This document shows, piece by piece, positions 1 through 6,262 of a DNA stretch of 9,111 nucleotides (positions within the stretch are counted from its first letter, which is position 1; every line of letters begins with the position of its first letter). The DNA is from Euryarchaeota archaeon UBA23. Its GTDB lineage: Archaea; Thermoplasmatota; Poseidoniia; Poseidoniales; Thalassarchaeaceae. The stretch is from assembly GCA_002498725.1 (NCBI GenBank), contig DAIJ01000008.1, forward strand, positions 76,412 to 85,522, read 5' to 3'. The position numbers and the translations under genes were made by a program. A model generated the notes under the pieces. That model did no database searches. It saw nothing but the letters and a program-made list of their open reading frames with translations, and was not told the origin of the DNA.

Positions 1-31
1 GGTTTTGTTACAGGTTTTGTTACGGGTTTTG
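1..31. repeat. 12-bp tandem repeat, about 2.6 copies
   Basis: The unit GGTTTTGTTACR occurs twice in full and is followed by a partial copy, GGTTTTG. The two full copies differ only in the last base (A or G). The period is a multiple of three, so the repeat is compatible with coding sequence: one plus frame reads Gly-Phe-Val-Thr repeated. The array may continue to the left, outside the window. Confidence 0.75.
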
Positions 32-57
32 AAATAGGGAATAATCTATTAAAATAG
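1..57 (+). CDS. Possible 3' end of a plus-strand gene (partial)
   Basis: Frame 1 is open from the left edge to a TAG at 55-57 and would encode a tail of 18 residues, GFVTGFVTGFEIGNNLLK. Its Gly/Phe/Val-rich start could be the end of a membrane helix. If real, the gene would converge on the SprT-like gene with a 5-nt gap, much like the convergent pair near 8017. However, a second plus frame is also open until 35-37, and two minus frames are open across the repeat, so this call rests on little more than the 3n repeat period and tight packing. The stretch could equally be non-coding. Confidence 0.27.
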   Translation, partial: GFVTGFVTGFEIGNNLLK

Positions 58-62
58 GCTAT

Positions 63-584
63 TTATTGAGATTTTAGGTCTTTCAGTATTGTTTTACATG
101 TTCTACATCTATATCGGCCGTTGCTACGTCTAGATCTTGGGTAGCGAATATTACATGTATCACATACCCAGAGCCATATTGGCGATTTTTTCCTGATATA
201 TTTACTGAATTCATTGCCCATTTGTTGGACCTCTTTGTCTGGCCATAATGATTCCATATTACGGAATTCGCGGCCGTGGTTAGAGAACCCCAATGCATGT
301 AGATACTCATGATAAAGTAGGAATTCGGCATATCTTTCCCACTCTTCTATTAATGCATATGGATGGACATCGATACATCGAACGTCTGAAGGAGTTACTC
401 CATTTGATTTTTTGACGCCTCTTTTGTAACGACAAACTGCGTGAAGTCTTGTAGCATTCTTTCTTAGACGTCCTAATGGAATTGATTCTAAATCATGGAA
501 TGGTAGATGTTGTAATTCGGGAATCTTCGCGATCTTTTTGATTACTCGGAGGCTTATTGACTCGATCGATTCGCCATTGTCCAT
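63..584 (-). CDS. SprT-like zinc metalloprotease with C-terminal zinc ribbon
   Basis: A 173-residue protein. The metalloprotease core carries HEYLH at residues 92-96 (zinc ligands H92 and H96, catalytic E93) and a third histidine, H103, in the SNHGREF segment, matching the SprT pattern HExxH followed by HGxxF. The C-terminus has two CxxC knuckles (C141/C144 and C160/C163) that form a zinc ribbon, as in many SprT-like proteins. The size fits the family. Eukaryotic SPRTN/Wss1 relatives cleave DNA-protein crosslinks; the role of archaeal versions is not settled, so DNA repair is only an inference. The ATG at 582-584 is preceded by GAGG just 2-3 nt away, a poor Shine-Dalgarno spacing. The gene lies 75 nt downstream of the dehydrogenase on the same strand and may be co-transcribed with it. 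Confidence 0.85.
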   Translation of the reverse strand: MDNGESIESISLRVIKKIAKIPELQHLPFHDLESIPLGRLRKNATRLHAVCRYKRGVKKSNGVTPSDVRCIDVHPYALIEEWERYAEFLLYHEYLHALGFSNHGREFRNMESLWPDKEVQQMGNEFSKYIRKKSPIWLWVCDTCNIRYPRSRRSNGRYRCRTCKTILKDLKSQ

Positions 585-659
585 GCCCTCAACTAGAAGA
601 TCTGCCTTTCAACATTGGCCGGCTAGTACTCCGAATCCATGAAGTACCTATTCATTCTT

Positions 660-1871
660 CTACTGAAATTCTTCGATTAGTAATTTCTCACACCGATCCG
701 CAATAGCTTGCCCTACCTCTGAAGTACTGGCGTTTCCACCTAGGTCATAGGTGACTATGCCGCCTTCTTCAAAATGGGATTGGATTGCTTTTTGTAGAAT
801 ATCTGCACATTTGTCAAGATTTTTGTCTTCGGCCCTGTAAGCAAGTGCCTCAAACATCATCTGAACAGATTGTAACATTGCGATTGGATTGACCACATTC
901 TTTCCTGCATATTTAGGTGAAGAGCCATGAACTGGTTCGAATAACATGTGTTTTGGGCCTAGATTTGCGCTTGCTGCCATCCCCATCCCTCCCTGAAGTA
1001 CACTTGCTAGATCTGTTGCAATATCTCCAAACATATTTGGAAGAACTACCACATCAAGTTGTTCTGGGTTTCGGACGATCCACATTGTAAAGGCGTCTAT
1101 GTAAGCTTCCTTGGTGACAATGTCTTTGTTAGACTCCGAGAATTCTCTGAAAATTTTTCTGAATAACTGACATCCTCTTGTGACATTCGATTTATCTACG
1201 CATGTGATTGATTGGGGTTTTCCTAATTTTTTTTGACGATGTCTTGCAAAGTCAAATGCAAACCGTATTACTCTTTCACTTCCTTTTCTAGAAATCGGAC
1301 GAGGGTCCCATGCGACCTCTCCATCAAGGCCGGGAAATTCTTCTATCACAATAGGGTCGTCTTTCTGGCCTAATGCTCTTTGCTCCATTCTCCTAAGTAG
1401 CGAATGATACAGCCCTTCGGTATTTTCCCTTATCATAACCATATCAACTTGTTTTGGGTCCCAAACTTGCTTGTGAACGCCGTGGACCTTGTGCATTACT
1501 CCGGGGTAGAGTTTGACTGGTCGGACGTTGGCGTATAGTCTGAGACCTGATCTGAGTCCCAGTATTGTCTGGCCTCCAGCCATATCTCCATTGGGAAGTC
1601 TTGCATCGGGCCAACCGATTGCACCAAGTAGAATTGCATCTGATTCGTCTCGACAATACTCGAAGGAGCCCTTCGGCCACTCGTCTCCAGTTTCAAGATA
1701 GTATTGGCCACCACAAGGAATATGCTTAATTTCGAATGATATTGGGCTTTTTTCCTCAAATAGGGCTAAGAGTTTCAATGCCTCTGACATCACTTCTCGT
1801 CCTGTTCCATCACCGGGTAACACTGCTAGACGATACGCTGCCATCGTCAATGGCACTTGCTTCTCATTCAT
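660..1871 (-). CDS. NAD(P)-dependent isocitrate/isopropylmalate-family dehydrogenase
   Basis: A 403-residue beta-decarboxylating dehydrogenase, which oxidises a 2-hydroxy-dicarboxylic acid and removes CO2. Visible family signatures are the N-terminal VLPGDGTG (17-24); the substrate-binding arginines in LRSGLRLYANVRP (R107, R111, R117); RENTEG at 148-153 (R148) with Y155; the catalytic K227 in VDKSNV; the metal-binding aspartates D259, D283 and D287 (FGDIATD); and the nucleotide loop EPVHGSSPKYAGKNVVNP (312-329). The exact substrate is unclear: the LYANVRP and RENTEG signatures suit 3-isopropylmalate or tartrate/malate dehydrogenases, while K320-Y321 resembles NADP-dependent isocitrate dehydrogenase. 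No leucine or TCA-cycle neighbour settles it. The start is ATG at 1869-1871, with GAGGGG 8 nt upstream; an in-frame TTG one codon earlier (1872-1874) is less likely. Confidence 0.88.
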   Translation of the reverse strand: MNEKQVPLTMAAYRLAVLPGDGTGREVMSEALKLLALFEEKSPISFEIKHIPCGGQYYLETGDEWPKGSFEYCRDESDAILLGAIGWPDARLPNGDMAGGQTILGLRSGLRLYANVRPVKLYPGVMHKVHGVHKQVWDPKQVDMVMIRENTEGLYHSLLRRMEQRALGQKDDPIVIEEFPGLDGEVAWDPRPISRKGSERVIRFAFDFARHRQKKLGKPQSITCVDKSNVTRGCQLFRKIFREFSESNKDIVTKEAYIDAFTMWIVRNPEQLDVVVLPNMFGDIATDLASVLQGGMGMAASANLGPKHMLFEPVHGSSPKYAGKNVVNPIAMLQSVQMMFEALAYRAEDKNLDKCADILQKAIQSHFEEGGIVTYDLGGNASTSEVGQAIADRCEKLLIEEFQ

Positions 1872-1879
1872 CAATACGA

Positions 1880-1885
1880 CCCCTC
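1880..1885 (-). promoter_or_regulatory. Shine-Dalgarno of the dehydrogenase gene
   Basis: GAGGGG on the minus strand lies 8 nt before the ATG at 1869-1871. It decides the start against both the adjacent TTG (1872-1874) and the internal ATG at 1842-1844, which has no purine-rich motif upstream. Confidence 0.55.
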
Positions 1886-1975
1886 AAATCCTTCGGCTTA
1901 ATCATGAGGCTTGGATGATAATTTCAATTTCTCTGATGGGATAATTGATAGACGGTCAACACGAACGGGTAATTC

Positions 1976-2587
1976 ATGGATCGTTCGGGAGAGGACGGAA
2001 GTGATTCCCCCCGGATTGATATTAAGGCGCTACCAGATTCGGTTGCACATCTTTGGGACACTATGCTAAGGCTTGATCCAAAATGGGATTTTTCAGTCTG
2101 GTTGGACAACAGGGCAAAAGAAGAATTGGAATTAGTCGAGTCACATCTGGGAAGGGAAAAATTACGGCTTGAGCAGAGAATGCATAGGATTGAGACTCTA
2201 GTTAAGAGACTAAAGCGACAACGAGAAGTTTCTGGTCAGAATTCAATAAAAGACCCAAACCAAAAAAATCTCTTCGACGTTTTTGGATCTGATGAGAATA
2301 AGAGTTTGGAGGATAATGGCCAGGTTGAATCGGATGAGCCAGCAGTATCTCTTGGGATAATGGATAATGACGATGACCCATTACTCGCCATAGTTGCTGA
2401 GCACATACTCAGGACTATTGAAGTAGCTGACTTAGAAAGTTCCTCGGCGGTTCATTTTGATGAAATTGTCAAAAATCTAAATTCGATTGGGATAACTGTT
2501 GATGAAATTGATGAGGCAATTGCATTTTTACTATCAAGAAGGGCAATTATTGAGATTGAACAGGATTTTTTTGGCCTGGACAACTAG
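1976..2587 (+). CDS. Coiled-coil protein with winged-helix-like C-terminus, unknown function
   Basis: A 203-residue soluble, acidic protein that I do not recognise. Three parts are visible. Residues 17-43 carry a tryptophan-containing segment (SVAHLWDTMLRLDPKW). Residues 44-85 form a charged, heptad-like helix rich in Glu, Arg, Lys and Leu, probably a coiled coil for dimerisation. A polar linker (86-132) includes the short motif NLFDVFG and an acidic run. Residues 134-203 look like helices plus a beta hairpin ending in FFGLDN, a pattern seen in winged-helix domains. The gene starts a plus-strand run 104 nt from the divergent dehydrogenase and lies 79 nt before the DNA methyltransferase, so it may be a partner, specificity or regulatory subunit of that enzyme. 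This role is inferred from position only. No strong Shine-Dalgarno precedes the ATG. Confidence 0.8.
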   Translation: MDRSGEDGSDSPRIDIKALPDSVAHLWDTMLRLDPKWDFSVWLDNRAKEELELVESHLGREKLRLEQRMHRIETLVKRLKRQREVSGQNSIKDPNQKNLFDVFGSDENKSLEDNGQVESDEPAVSLGIMDNDDDPLLAIVAEHILRTIEVADLESSSAVHFDEIVKNLNSIGITVDEIDEAIAFLLSRRAIIEIEQDFFGLDN

Positions 2588-2666
2588 TCGAAATTGGCCA
2601 TTTTTGAGGTTGAAGGGAACCGCTTCCTTCAAAGTAGGAATCCATGTCCGACCCCTCGTCGGTACT

Positions 2667-4637
2667 ATGGTGAGCGACGCATCGGGATGGTATGCACGAC
2701 TAGACAGGTCGTGCGAGGATAGAGTAGCGCAGCTTGATTCTTGGCTAGATTCCTGGGAGGAATCTGTTAGGCACAATATTCCTATTGCGGCGACTATGCC
2801 AAATGATTGGCCAACTCTGCCAGCGGGTCTACTATCAAATCCTGGCGCTGTTCTAGATCATATGTTAGCTCGTTATGATGCTGAAAGCGATGGCCGCTCT
2901 CCTCGTGGAGCATACGCAACACCTGCACGATTTGCAGATGCAATGTTGTCTGATGAATTAGGAGAAAGGGGCTCTTTAGAGAGTGCTTCTATGCCAACCA
3001 ACATATCGCTGGCCGCACTTCCTCCTGGGTTCCGTGCTTTTGCAGCTCAAATGAATGAAGCAAATAGTAAAGATGATGATGAAGAGGATGATCATGCCGT
3101 TTTGAGAAATGAAATTTCTATCTCCGGATTCCCTCTTCCATTTGCAGACCCCGCTGTCGGGGCTGGATTATTTCCTGAACGCGTTCTAAAGATGCATGCA
3201 GAAAGGATTGATGGTACAAGTAAGCAAAAGAAGAAAGAAGATACACTTCGATTGCTACAGAATTTGCAATTGTTAGATGTATCGGAGGTAGCAGTAAGAT
3301 GTACTAGAAGGCGGCTTCTTCTAGTCCTCGCGAAATCTGATTTGGTCGAATTGGATGGCCCCGGAAATGAAGGTATGATTGGGCGTAAAGAAGCTGAAGA
3401 AATTTTGATGACTTCTGTACAACATGGCGATGCATTAAGAGGCGTTTGGCCTTGGAAAGAAATACCACGTCTTTTGATATGTAACCCGCCTTGGCTTCGA
3501 ATAAAAGATCGATTTAGAGGCCATCCAGACGGCAGTGAATTGAGAAAGGAATTGTCTCGTGAATTACGTAGTATTACTGAAGAAAATGGGGATTTGAGAT
3601 TTAGTACTCTACTTGGTAATGTAAACCTGTATCGATTATTCCTAGAACGTTCTCTCCAGCTTGTTAGAGATGGTGGAAGGGTACGAATGATTGTCCCTGA
3701 CTCGCTACTTAGAGAGAAGAGTAGTATTCCTTTACGTAAACTAATTGTTGAAAGAAATAGTTGGGATTCATCATGGTCGTTCCCAGAGAATCAGCGTGTA
3801 TTCCCGGGTGTTTCTCAGGGAGTTTTAGTGATTGGAATAACCGTTGGTGGAGACACGCAGAGATTGACTAGTTATGGGCCTCTGGAATCAGGGGATGTTT
3901 CTGCTGATTCTGGCCTTTCTCCCAAAGCCCCAAAACTTGTACTTGAAAGAGACTCGTGGGCAGTTTGGACGGACAATAATTGGGCTGTCCCTAGAATGCC
4001 AAGAGATGATTATGAACGTAGAAAAATACTCAAGGCAATTGGGCAATTGGCTGATTTGCCAAGATTGTCAGAAGAGCATAACTGGCTGAATCCCGGTGGA
4101 GACCCTATACGAGTAAGAGTTGGGGAAATTGATCAGACTACATGGTCTGAAGAAATTCGGGATTGGGTTCCTCGATCAAGAGGCACTCCTTTCATACGTG
4201 GAACTCACTTCAAATTAGATGGAAACAAAGTTACAATAAATCATCCTGGATATAACTCAAAGATAGAAAGAGATTCTATTGAAAGATCACAAGCACTTTG
4301 GAAGGGACCTATAGATTCTCGAGGAGTGAGTCGTATTGCTTGTCAAGCTATTGTCAACGCACAACAAGATCGCCGGTTGCGCTGGGTGGTTGTTCCTCCA
4401 AACTGTGTTCTTGGAAATTCTGTTAACTTCCTAGAATTGCCTCAAGCAGTTCTTGATACCTTGGCAGATCAACATGGTTCAATAGATGCTGGATTATTGT
4501 GGTTGGCTGAACATCTTAACTCTGATGCGCTTGATCTGTGGTCGAGGGCTTGGGCTGCTAATAACAACGTAAACAACTATGAAATTGAGAACCTTCCATT
4601 CCCCCCGCCATTGAATGTTGCTACAATTCGCGTTTAG
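2667..4637 (+). CDS. Gamma-type N6-adenine DNA methyltransferase (Eco57I/type IIG-like), apparently orphan
   Basis: A protein of 656 residues from this start. Motifs in order: GAYATP (81-86, motif X-like); FADPAVGAG (159-167, motif I, S-adenosylmethionine binding); LLDVSEVAV (202-210, motif II-like); HGDAL (253-257, motif III-like); ICNPPW (271-276, the catalytic NPPY/W motif IV of N6-adenine methylases); then NLYRLFLERSL and GRVRMIVPDSLL (motif VIII region). The C-terminal 250 residues resemble a target-recognition region and end in NNNVNNYEIENLPFPPP, typical of type IIG and Eco57I-like enzymes. No nuclease motif is seen N-terminally, so it probably only methylates. An acidic run (136-142) sits between motifs X and I. 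The frame is open back to 2499, but that would overlap the previous gene by 89 nt with unconserved-looking sequence, so I chose ATG 2667. No Shine-Dalgarno supports it, so the start is uncertain. Confidence 0.85.
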   Translation: MVSDASGWYARLDRSCEDRVAQLDSWLDSWEESVRHNIPIAATMPNDWPTLPAGLLSNPGAVLDHMLARYDAESDGRSPRGAYATPARFADAMLSDELGERGSLESASMPTNISLAALPPGFRAFAAQMNEANSKDDDEEDDHAVLRNEISISGFPLPFADPAVGAGLFPERVLKMHAERIDGTSKQKKKEDTLRLLQNLQLLDVSEVAVRCTRRRLLLVLAKSDLVELDGPGNEGMIGRKEAEEILMTSVQHGDALRGVWPWKEIPRLLICNPPWLRIKDRFRGHPDGSELRKELSRELRSITEENGDLRFSTLLGNVNLYRLFLERSLQLVRDGGRVRMIVPDSLLREKSSIPLRKLIVERNSWDSSWSFPENQRVFPGVSQGVLVIGITVGGDTQRLTSYGPLESGDVSADSGLSPKAPKLVLERDSWAVWTDNNWAVPRMPRDDYERRKILKAIGQLADLPRLSEEHNWLNPGGDPIRVRVGEIDQTTWSEEIRDWVPRSRGTPFIRGTHFKLDGNKVTINHPGYNSKIERDSIERSQALWKGPIDSRGVSRIACQAIVNAQQDRRLRWVVVPPNCVLGNSVNFLELPQAVLDTLADQHGSIDAGLLWLAEHLNSDALDLWSRAWAANNNVNNYEIENLPFPPPLNVATIRV

Positions 4638-4668
4638 GTAGTAATACGGAAATTGTGGCGTCAGACAC

Positions 4669-4684
4669 CGGAATTTGGGTTCCG
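4669..4684. other. Small hairpin after the methyltransferase gene
   Basis: CGGAA (4669-4673) and TTCCG (4680-4684) form a perfect 5-bp stem with a 6-nt loop, 32 nt after the methyltransferase stop. No T-run follows, so it is not a clear terminator. It could still mark the 3' end of the transcript. Confidence 0.3.
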
Positions 4685-4738
4685 TTCAACGACATTTGAG
4701 ACATATTATGACCAAATTGATTATTATGCTGTCATGTC

Positions 4739-4753
4739 GTACGTAGGCCGTAC
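4739..4753. other. Small hairpin in the leader of the THEP1-like gene
   Basis: GTACG (4739-4743) and CGTAC (4749-4753) pair perfectly around the 5-nt loop TAGGC. It lies 21 nt before the Shine-Dalgarno of the NTPase gene, where a leader structure could affect translation. The stem is short enough to arise by chance. Confidence 0.3.
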
Positions 4754-4774
4754 CATCTTGTGCAACATTCGTGA

Positions 4775-4779
4775 GGAGG
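4775..4779 (+). promoter_or_regulatory. Strong Shine-Dalgarno of the THEP1-like gene
   Basis: GGAGG lies 9 nt upstream of ATG 4789-4791. It sits inside the in-frame extension beginning at GTG 4771, which argues that the GTG is not the start. It is the strongest ribosome binding site in the window. Confidence 0.75.
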
Positions 4780-4788
4780 AGTGAAAAA

Positions 4789-5376
4789 ATGGGAATTCAT
4801 CCAAAAATAGGCATTACAGGTTTGCCTAGGGCCGGCAAGTCGGCCGTCTTGCAAAAAGTTGTAGATATGATTGTTGATGAGAGGAAAAAGGAGTTGCGGG
4901 CTCGCAATGATGAAGTTGGTGCAAGTAAACCAATAGTAGGGGGTATGAAAACTCGTACTATCATAGAAGATGGACAGCGAGTTGGATTCGAATGCGTAGA
5001 CATGGTTACTGGAGATAGTGCAGTAATGGCTCATCGAAATATCGACAGTAGACATCGGATTCTTGGATTTGGCATTGACCCTACGGCACTAGATGAGGTC
5101 GGCGTTAATGCAATTCGTAGAACTATGGAAGAATGTGAAGTACTAGTTGTGGATGAAATTGGTAAGTTCTCAGTAGAAAGTGAGGAATTTGTTGAAATTG
5201 TTCGTGAGGCACTTGAAGAAGATATGCCAACTATTTTGACTCTGCACAAAAAGAGTCGTCACCCACTTCTACAGGACATTCGTAGAAGAGATGATGCGCG
5301 TATACTGGAAGTTACTCCTGTTAATCGTGCGCTTCTTCCGTATAAGATTCACAAACTGGTTAGAGAGACTTACTAG
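4789..5376 (+). CDS. THEP1-family P-loop nucleoside triphosphatase
   Basis: A 195-residue P-loop NTPase. Walker A is GLPRAGKS (11-18) and Walker B is VLVVDEIGKF (118-127), the DEIGK form typical of the THEP1 (nucleotide kinase-related) family. Between them, the segments GGMKTRTIIEDGQRVGFECV (51-70) and DMVTGDSAVMAH (71-82) match the family's conserved middle part, and TLHKKSRHPL (151-160) its third conserved region. The Aquifex and human members hydrolyse a broad range of NTPs in vitro; their role in the cell is poorly understood. The length (about 180-200) is normal. ATG 4789 is chosen because of the well-placed GGAGG. The gene follows the methyltransferase after a 151-nt gap and precedes a small membrane protein by 39 nt. 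Confidence 0.9.
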   Translation: MGIHPKIGITGLPRAGKSAVLQKVVDMIVDERKKELRARNDEVGASKPIVGGMKTRTIIEDGQRVGFECVDMVTGDSAVMAHRNIDSRHRILGFGIDPTALDEVGVNAIRRTMEECEVLVVDEIGKFSVESEEFVEIVREALEEDMPTILTLHKKSRHPLLQDIRRRDDARILEVTPVNRALLPYKIHKLVRETY

Positions 5377-5404
5377 GCCGAGAGATTCATTCATCAACGC
5401 CTAG
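5373..5404. repeat. Inverted repeat overlapping the THEP1-like stop codon
   Basis: CTAGGC (5373-5378) and GCCTAG (5399-5404) form a perfect 6-bp inverted repeat around a 20-nt spacer. The left arm includes the TAG stop codon (5374-5376), and the right arm ends 11 nt before the next start. It could be a loose stem-loop or a protein-binding site; chance cannot be excluded. Confidence 0.35.
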
Positions 5405-5415
5405 CCAACGATTAC

Positions 5416-5799
5416 ATGGATGCTCCCGCCGAACGGCTGTCGCGTGTTTTGGTAGGCATCACTATTCCACTTCTCTTTCTAACTGCTCTAGCTCTATCCG
5501 AAGGGCGAATTGAATTGATTGAATGCACAGGTGATGCTTGCTCTTCATCAAGTGATTGGGCTCTTATTCTACCAATCTTTTCTATAATCTGCATAATTGG
5601 CTTAATCATTCTTAGAGTTAGTAGAGGGCGTGAATATGGAGGTGCCCCTCTTGATCGATGGTTCAGTCGCGAGCCTGAGAAAATAATGAGACAAAGATTG
5701 GAAGATGAACGATTTGATTCGAGCGATGATCGGCTTGGTGATCGTTGGGCAGAATTGGAAAAAAAGAGTCTGGAAGACCGATATAATGAGGAAGAATGA
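5416..5799 (+). CDS. Small two-helix membrane protein, unknown function
   Basis: A 127-residue protein I do not recognise. Two hydrophobic helices are clear: residues 11-28 and 49-67. Between them is a short, presumably external loop with two cysteines (C37 and C42) that could form a disulfide. After the second helix comes a positively charged stretch (RVSRGRE, 67-73) and then a highly charged tail to residue 127, rich in Arg, Asp and Glu, probably helical and cytoplasmic by the positive-inside rule. The gene starts at ATG 5416, 39 nt after the THEP1-like NTPase, so co-transcription is plausible. No Shine-Dalgarno is evident. It might anchor a soluble partner through its tail, but nothing in the sequence names one. 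Confidence 0.75.
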   Translation: MDAPAERLSRVLVGITIPLLFLTALALSEGRIELIECTGDACSSSSDWALILPIFSIICIIGLIILRVSRGREYGGAPLDRWFSREPEKIMRQRLEDERFDSSDDRLGDRWAELEKKSLEDRYNEEE

Positions 5800-5876
5800 A
5801 TATTTTGTTAGGCATTTTGACTTAATTTGCGCATCGAAACCTTGACCCTTGGTTCAACACTCGCGGTATCGATAAC

Positions 5877-6260
5877 ATGAGTCAGGTGCCCTCCAATCTG
5901 AAATATACTGCCGAGCATGAATGGGTGCGAATAGAAGGTAATGATGCGGTAATAGGGATTACCGATTTTGCTCAAGATGCGCTTACCGATGTAGTATGGG
6001 TTGAGTTGCCCGAAACTGGAGTAAGTGTTTCTGAAATGGAGGCTTGCGGAAGTGTTGAGTCGGTGAAATCTGTGAGTGAAATATATGCTCCAATAGCTGG
6101 CGAAATTACAGAAGTGAATGAATCATTAGAAGATTCACCAGAACAAATTAATGAAGATCCTTACGGAAATGGATGGATTTGGCGGATGACTGTGAGTGAT
6201 GCTTCGCAGTTAGATGATCTTATGGACGCAGTCGCCTATTCCGCCCAACTCGGTGAGTGA
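5877..6260 (+). CDS. gcvH: Glycine cleavage system H protein
   Basis: A 127-residue protein of the usual length for GcvH. It is the lipoyl carrier that shuttles the aminomethyl group between the P, T and L proteins during glycine breakdown to CO2, ammonia and a C1-tetrahydrofolate unit. The family start (YTAEHEWVRIEG, 10-21), the segment GITDFAQDALTDVVWVELP (27-45) and the lipoylation site are all clear: the modified lysine is K64 in ESVKSVSEIYAP. The C-terminal GNGWIWRM segment is also conserved. The start ATG 5877 gives the standard N-terminus; no Shine-Dalgarno is visible, suggesting a leaderless or weakly initiated mRNA. No gcvT, gcvP or lipoate ligase gene is in the window. An RNase HI gene follows after 2 nt, an unexpected operon partner. 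Confidence 0.96.
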   Translation: MSQVPSNLKYTAEHEWVRIEGNDAVIGITDFAQDALTDVVWVELPETGVSVSEMEACGSVESVKSVSEIYAPIAGEITEVNESLEDSPEQINEDPYGNGWIWRMTVSDASQLDDLMDAVAYSAQLGE

Positions 6261-6262
6261 AC

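Noticed and set aside
1..31. CRISPR-like repeat at the left edge
   Set aside because: The 12-bp units are directly adjacent without spacers, which does not fit a CRISPR array.
46..64. AT-rich inverted repeats (CTATT/AATAG, AAATA/TATTT) at the end of the SprT-like gene
   Set aside because: They are very short, mutually overlapping and AT-only apart from one or two pairs; not convincing as a terminator.
1496..1759. Open frames of 60-90 codons inside the dehydrogenase gene on either strand
   Set aside because: They lie within a well-supported conserved gene and encode no recognisable domain.
1872..1874. TTG start for the dehydrogenase
   Set aside because: An ATG follows directly with a better Shine-Dalgarno distance.
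1938..1951. AT-rich stretch ATAATTGAT as a TATA box about 30 nt before ATG 1976
   Set aside because: The position suits a leaderless archaeal promoter, but the match is weak and similar AT-rich strings are common in this sequence.
2499..2666. N-terminal extension of the methyltransferase frame (56 residues)
   Set aside because: It overlaps the end of the coiled-coil gene by 89 nt in another frame, and the added residues look like out-of-frame translation rather than a domain.
4771..4788. GTG start for the THEP1-like gene
   Set aside because: The added codons are the Shine-Dalgarno GGAGG itself, and ATG 4789 is ideally spaced from it.
4732..5249. Minus-strand open frames opposite the THEP1-like gene
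   Set aside because: They are antisense shadows of a conserved P-loop NTPase and show serine/threonine-rich, non-protein-like composition.
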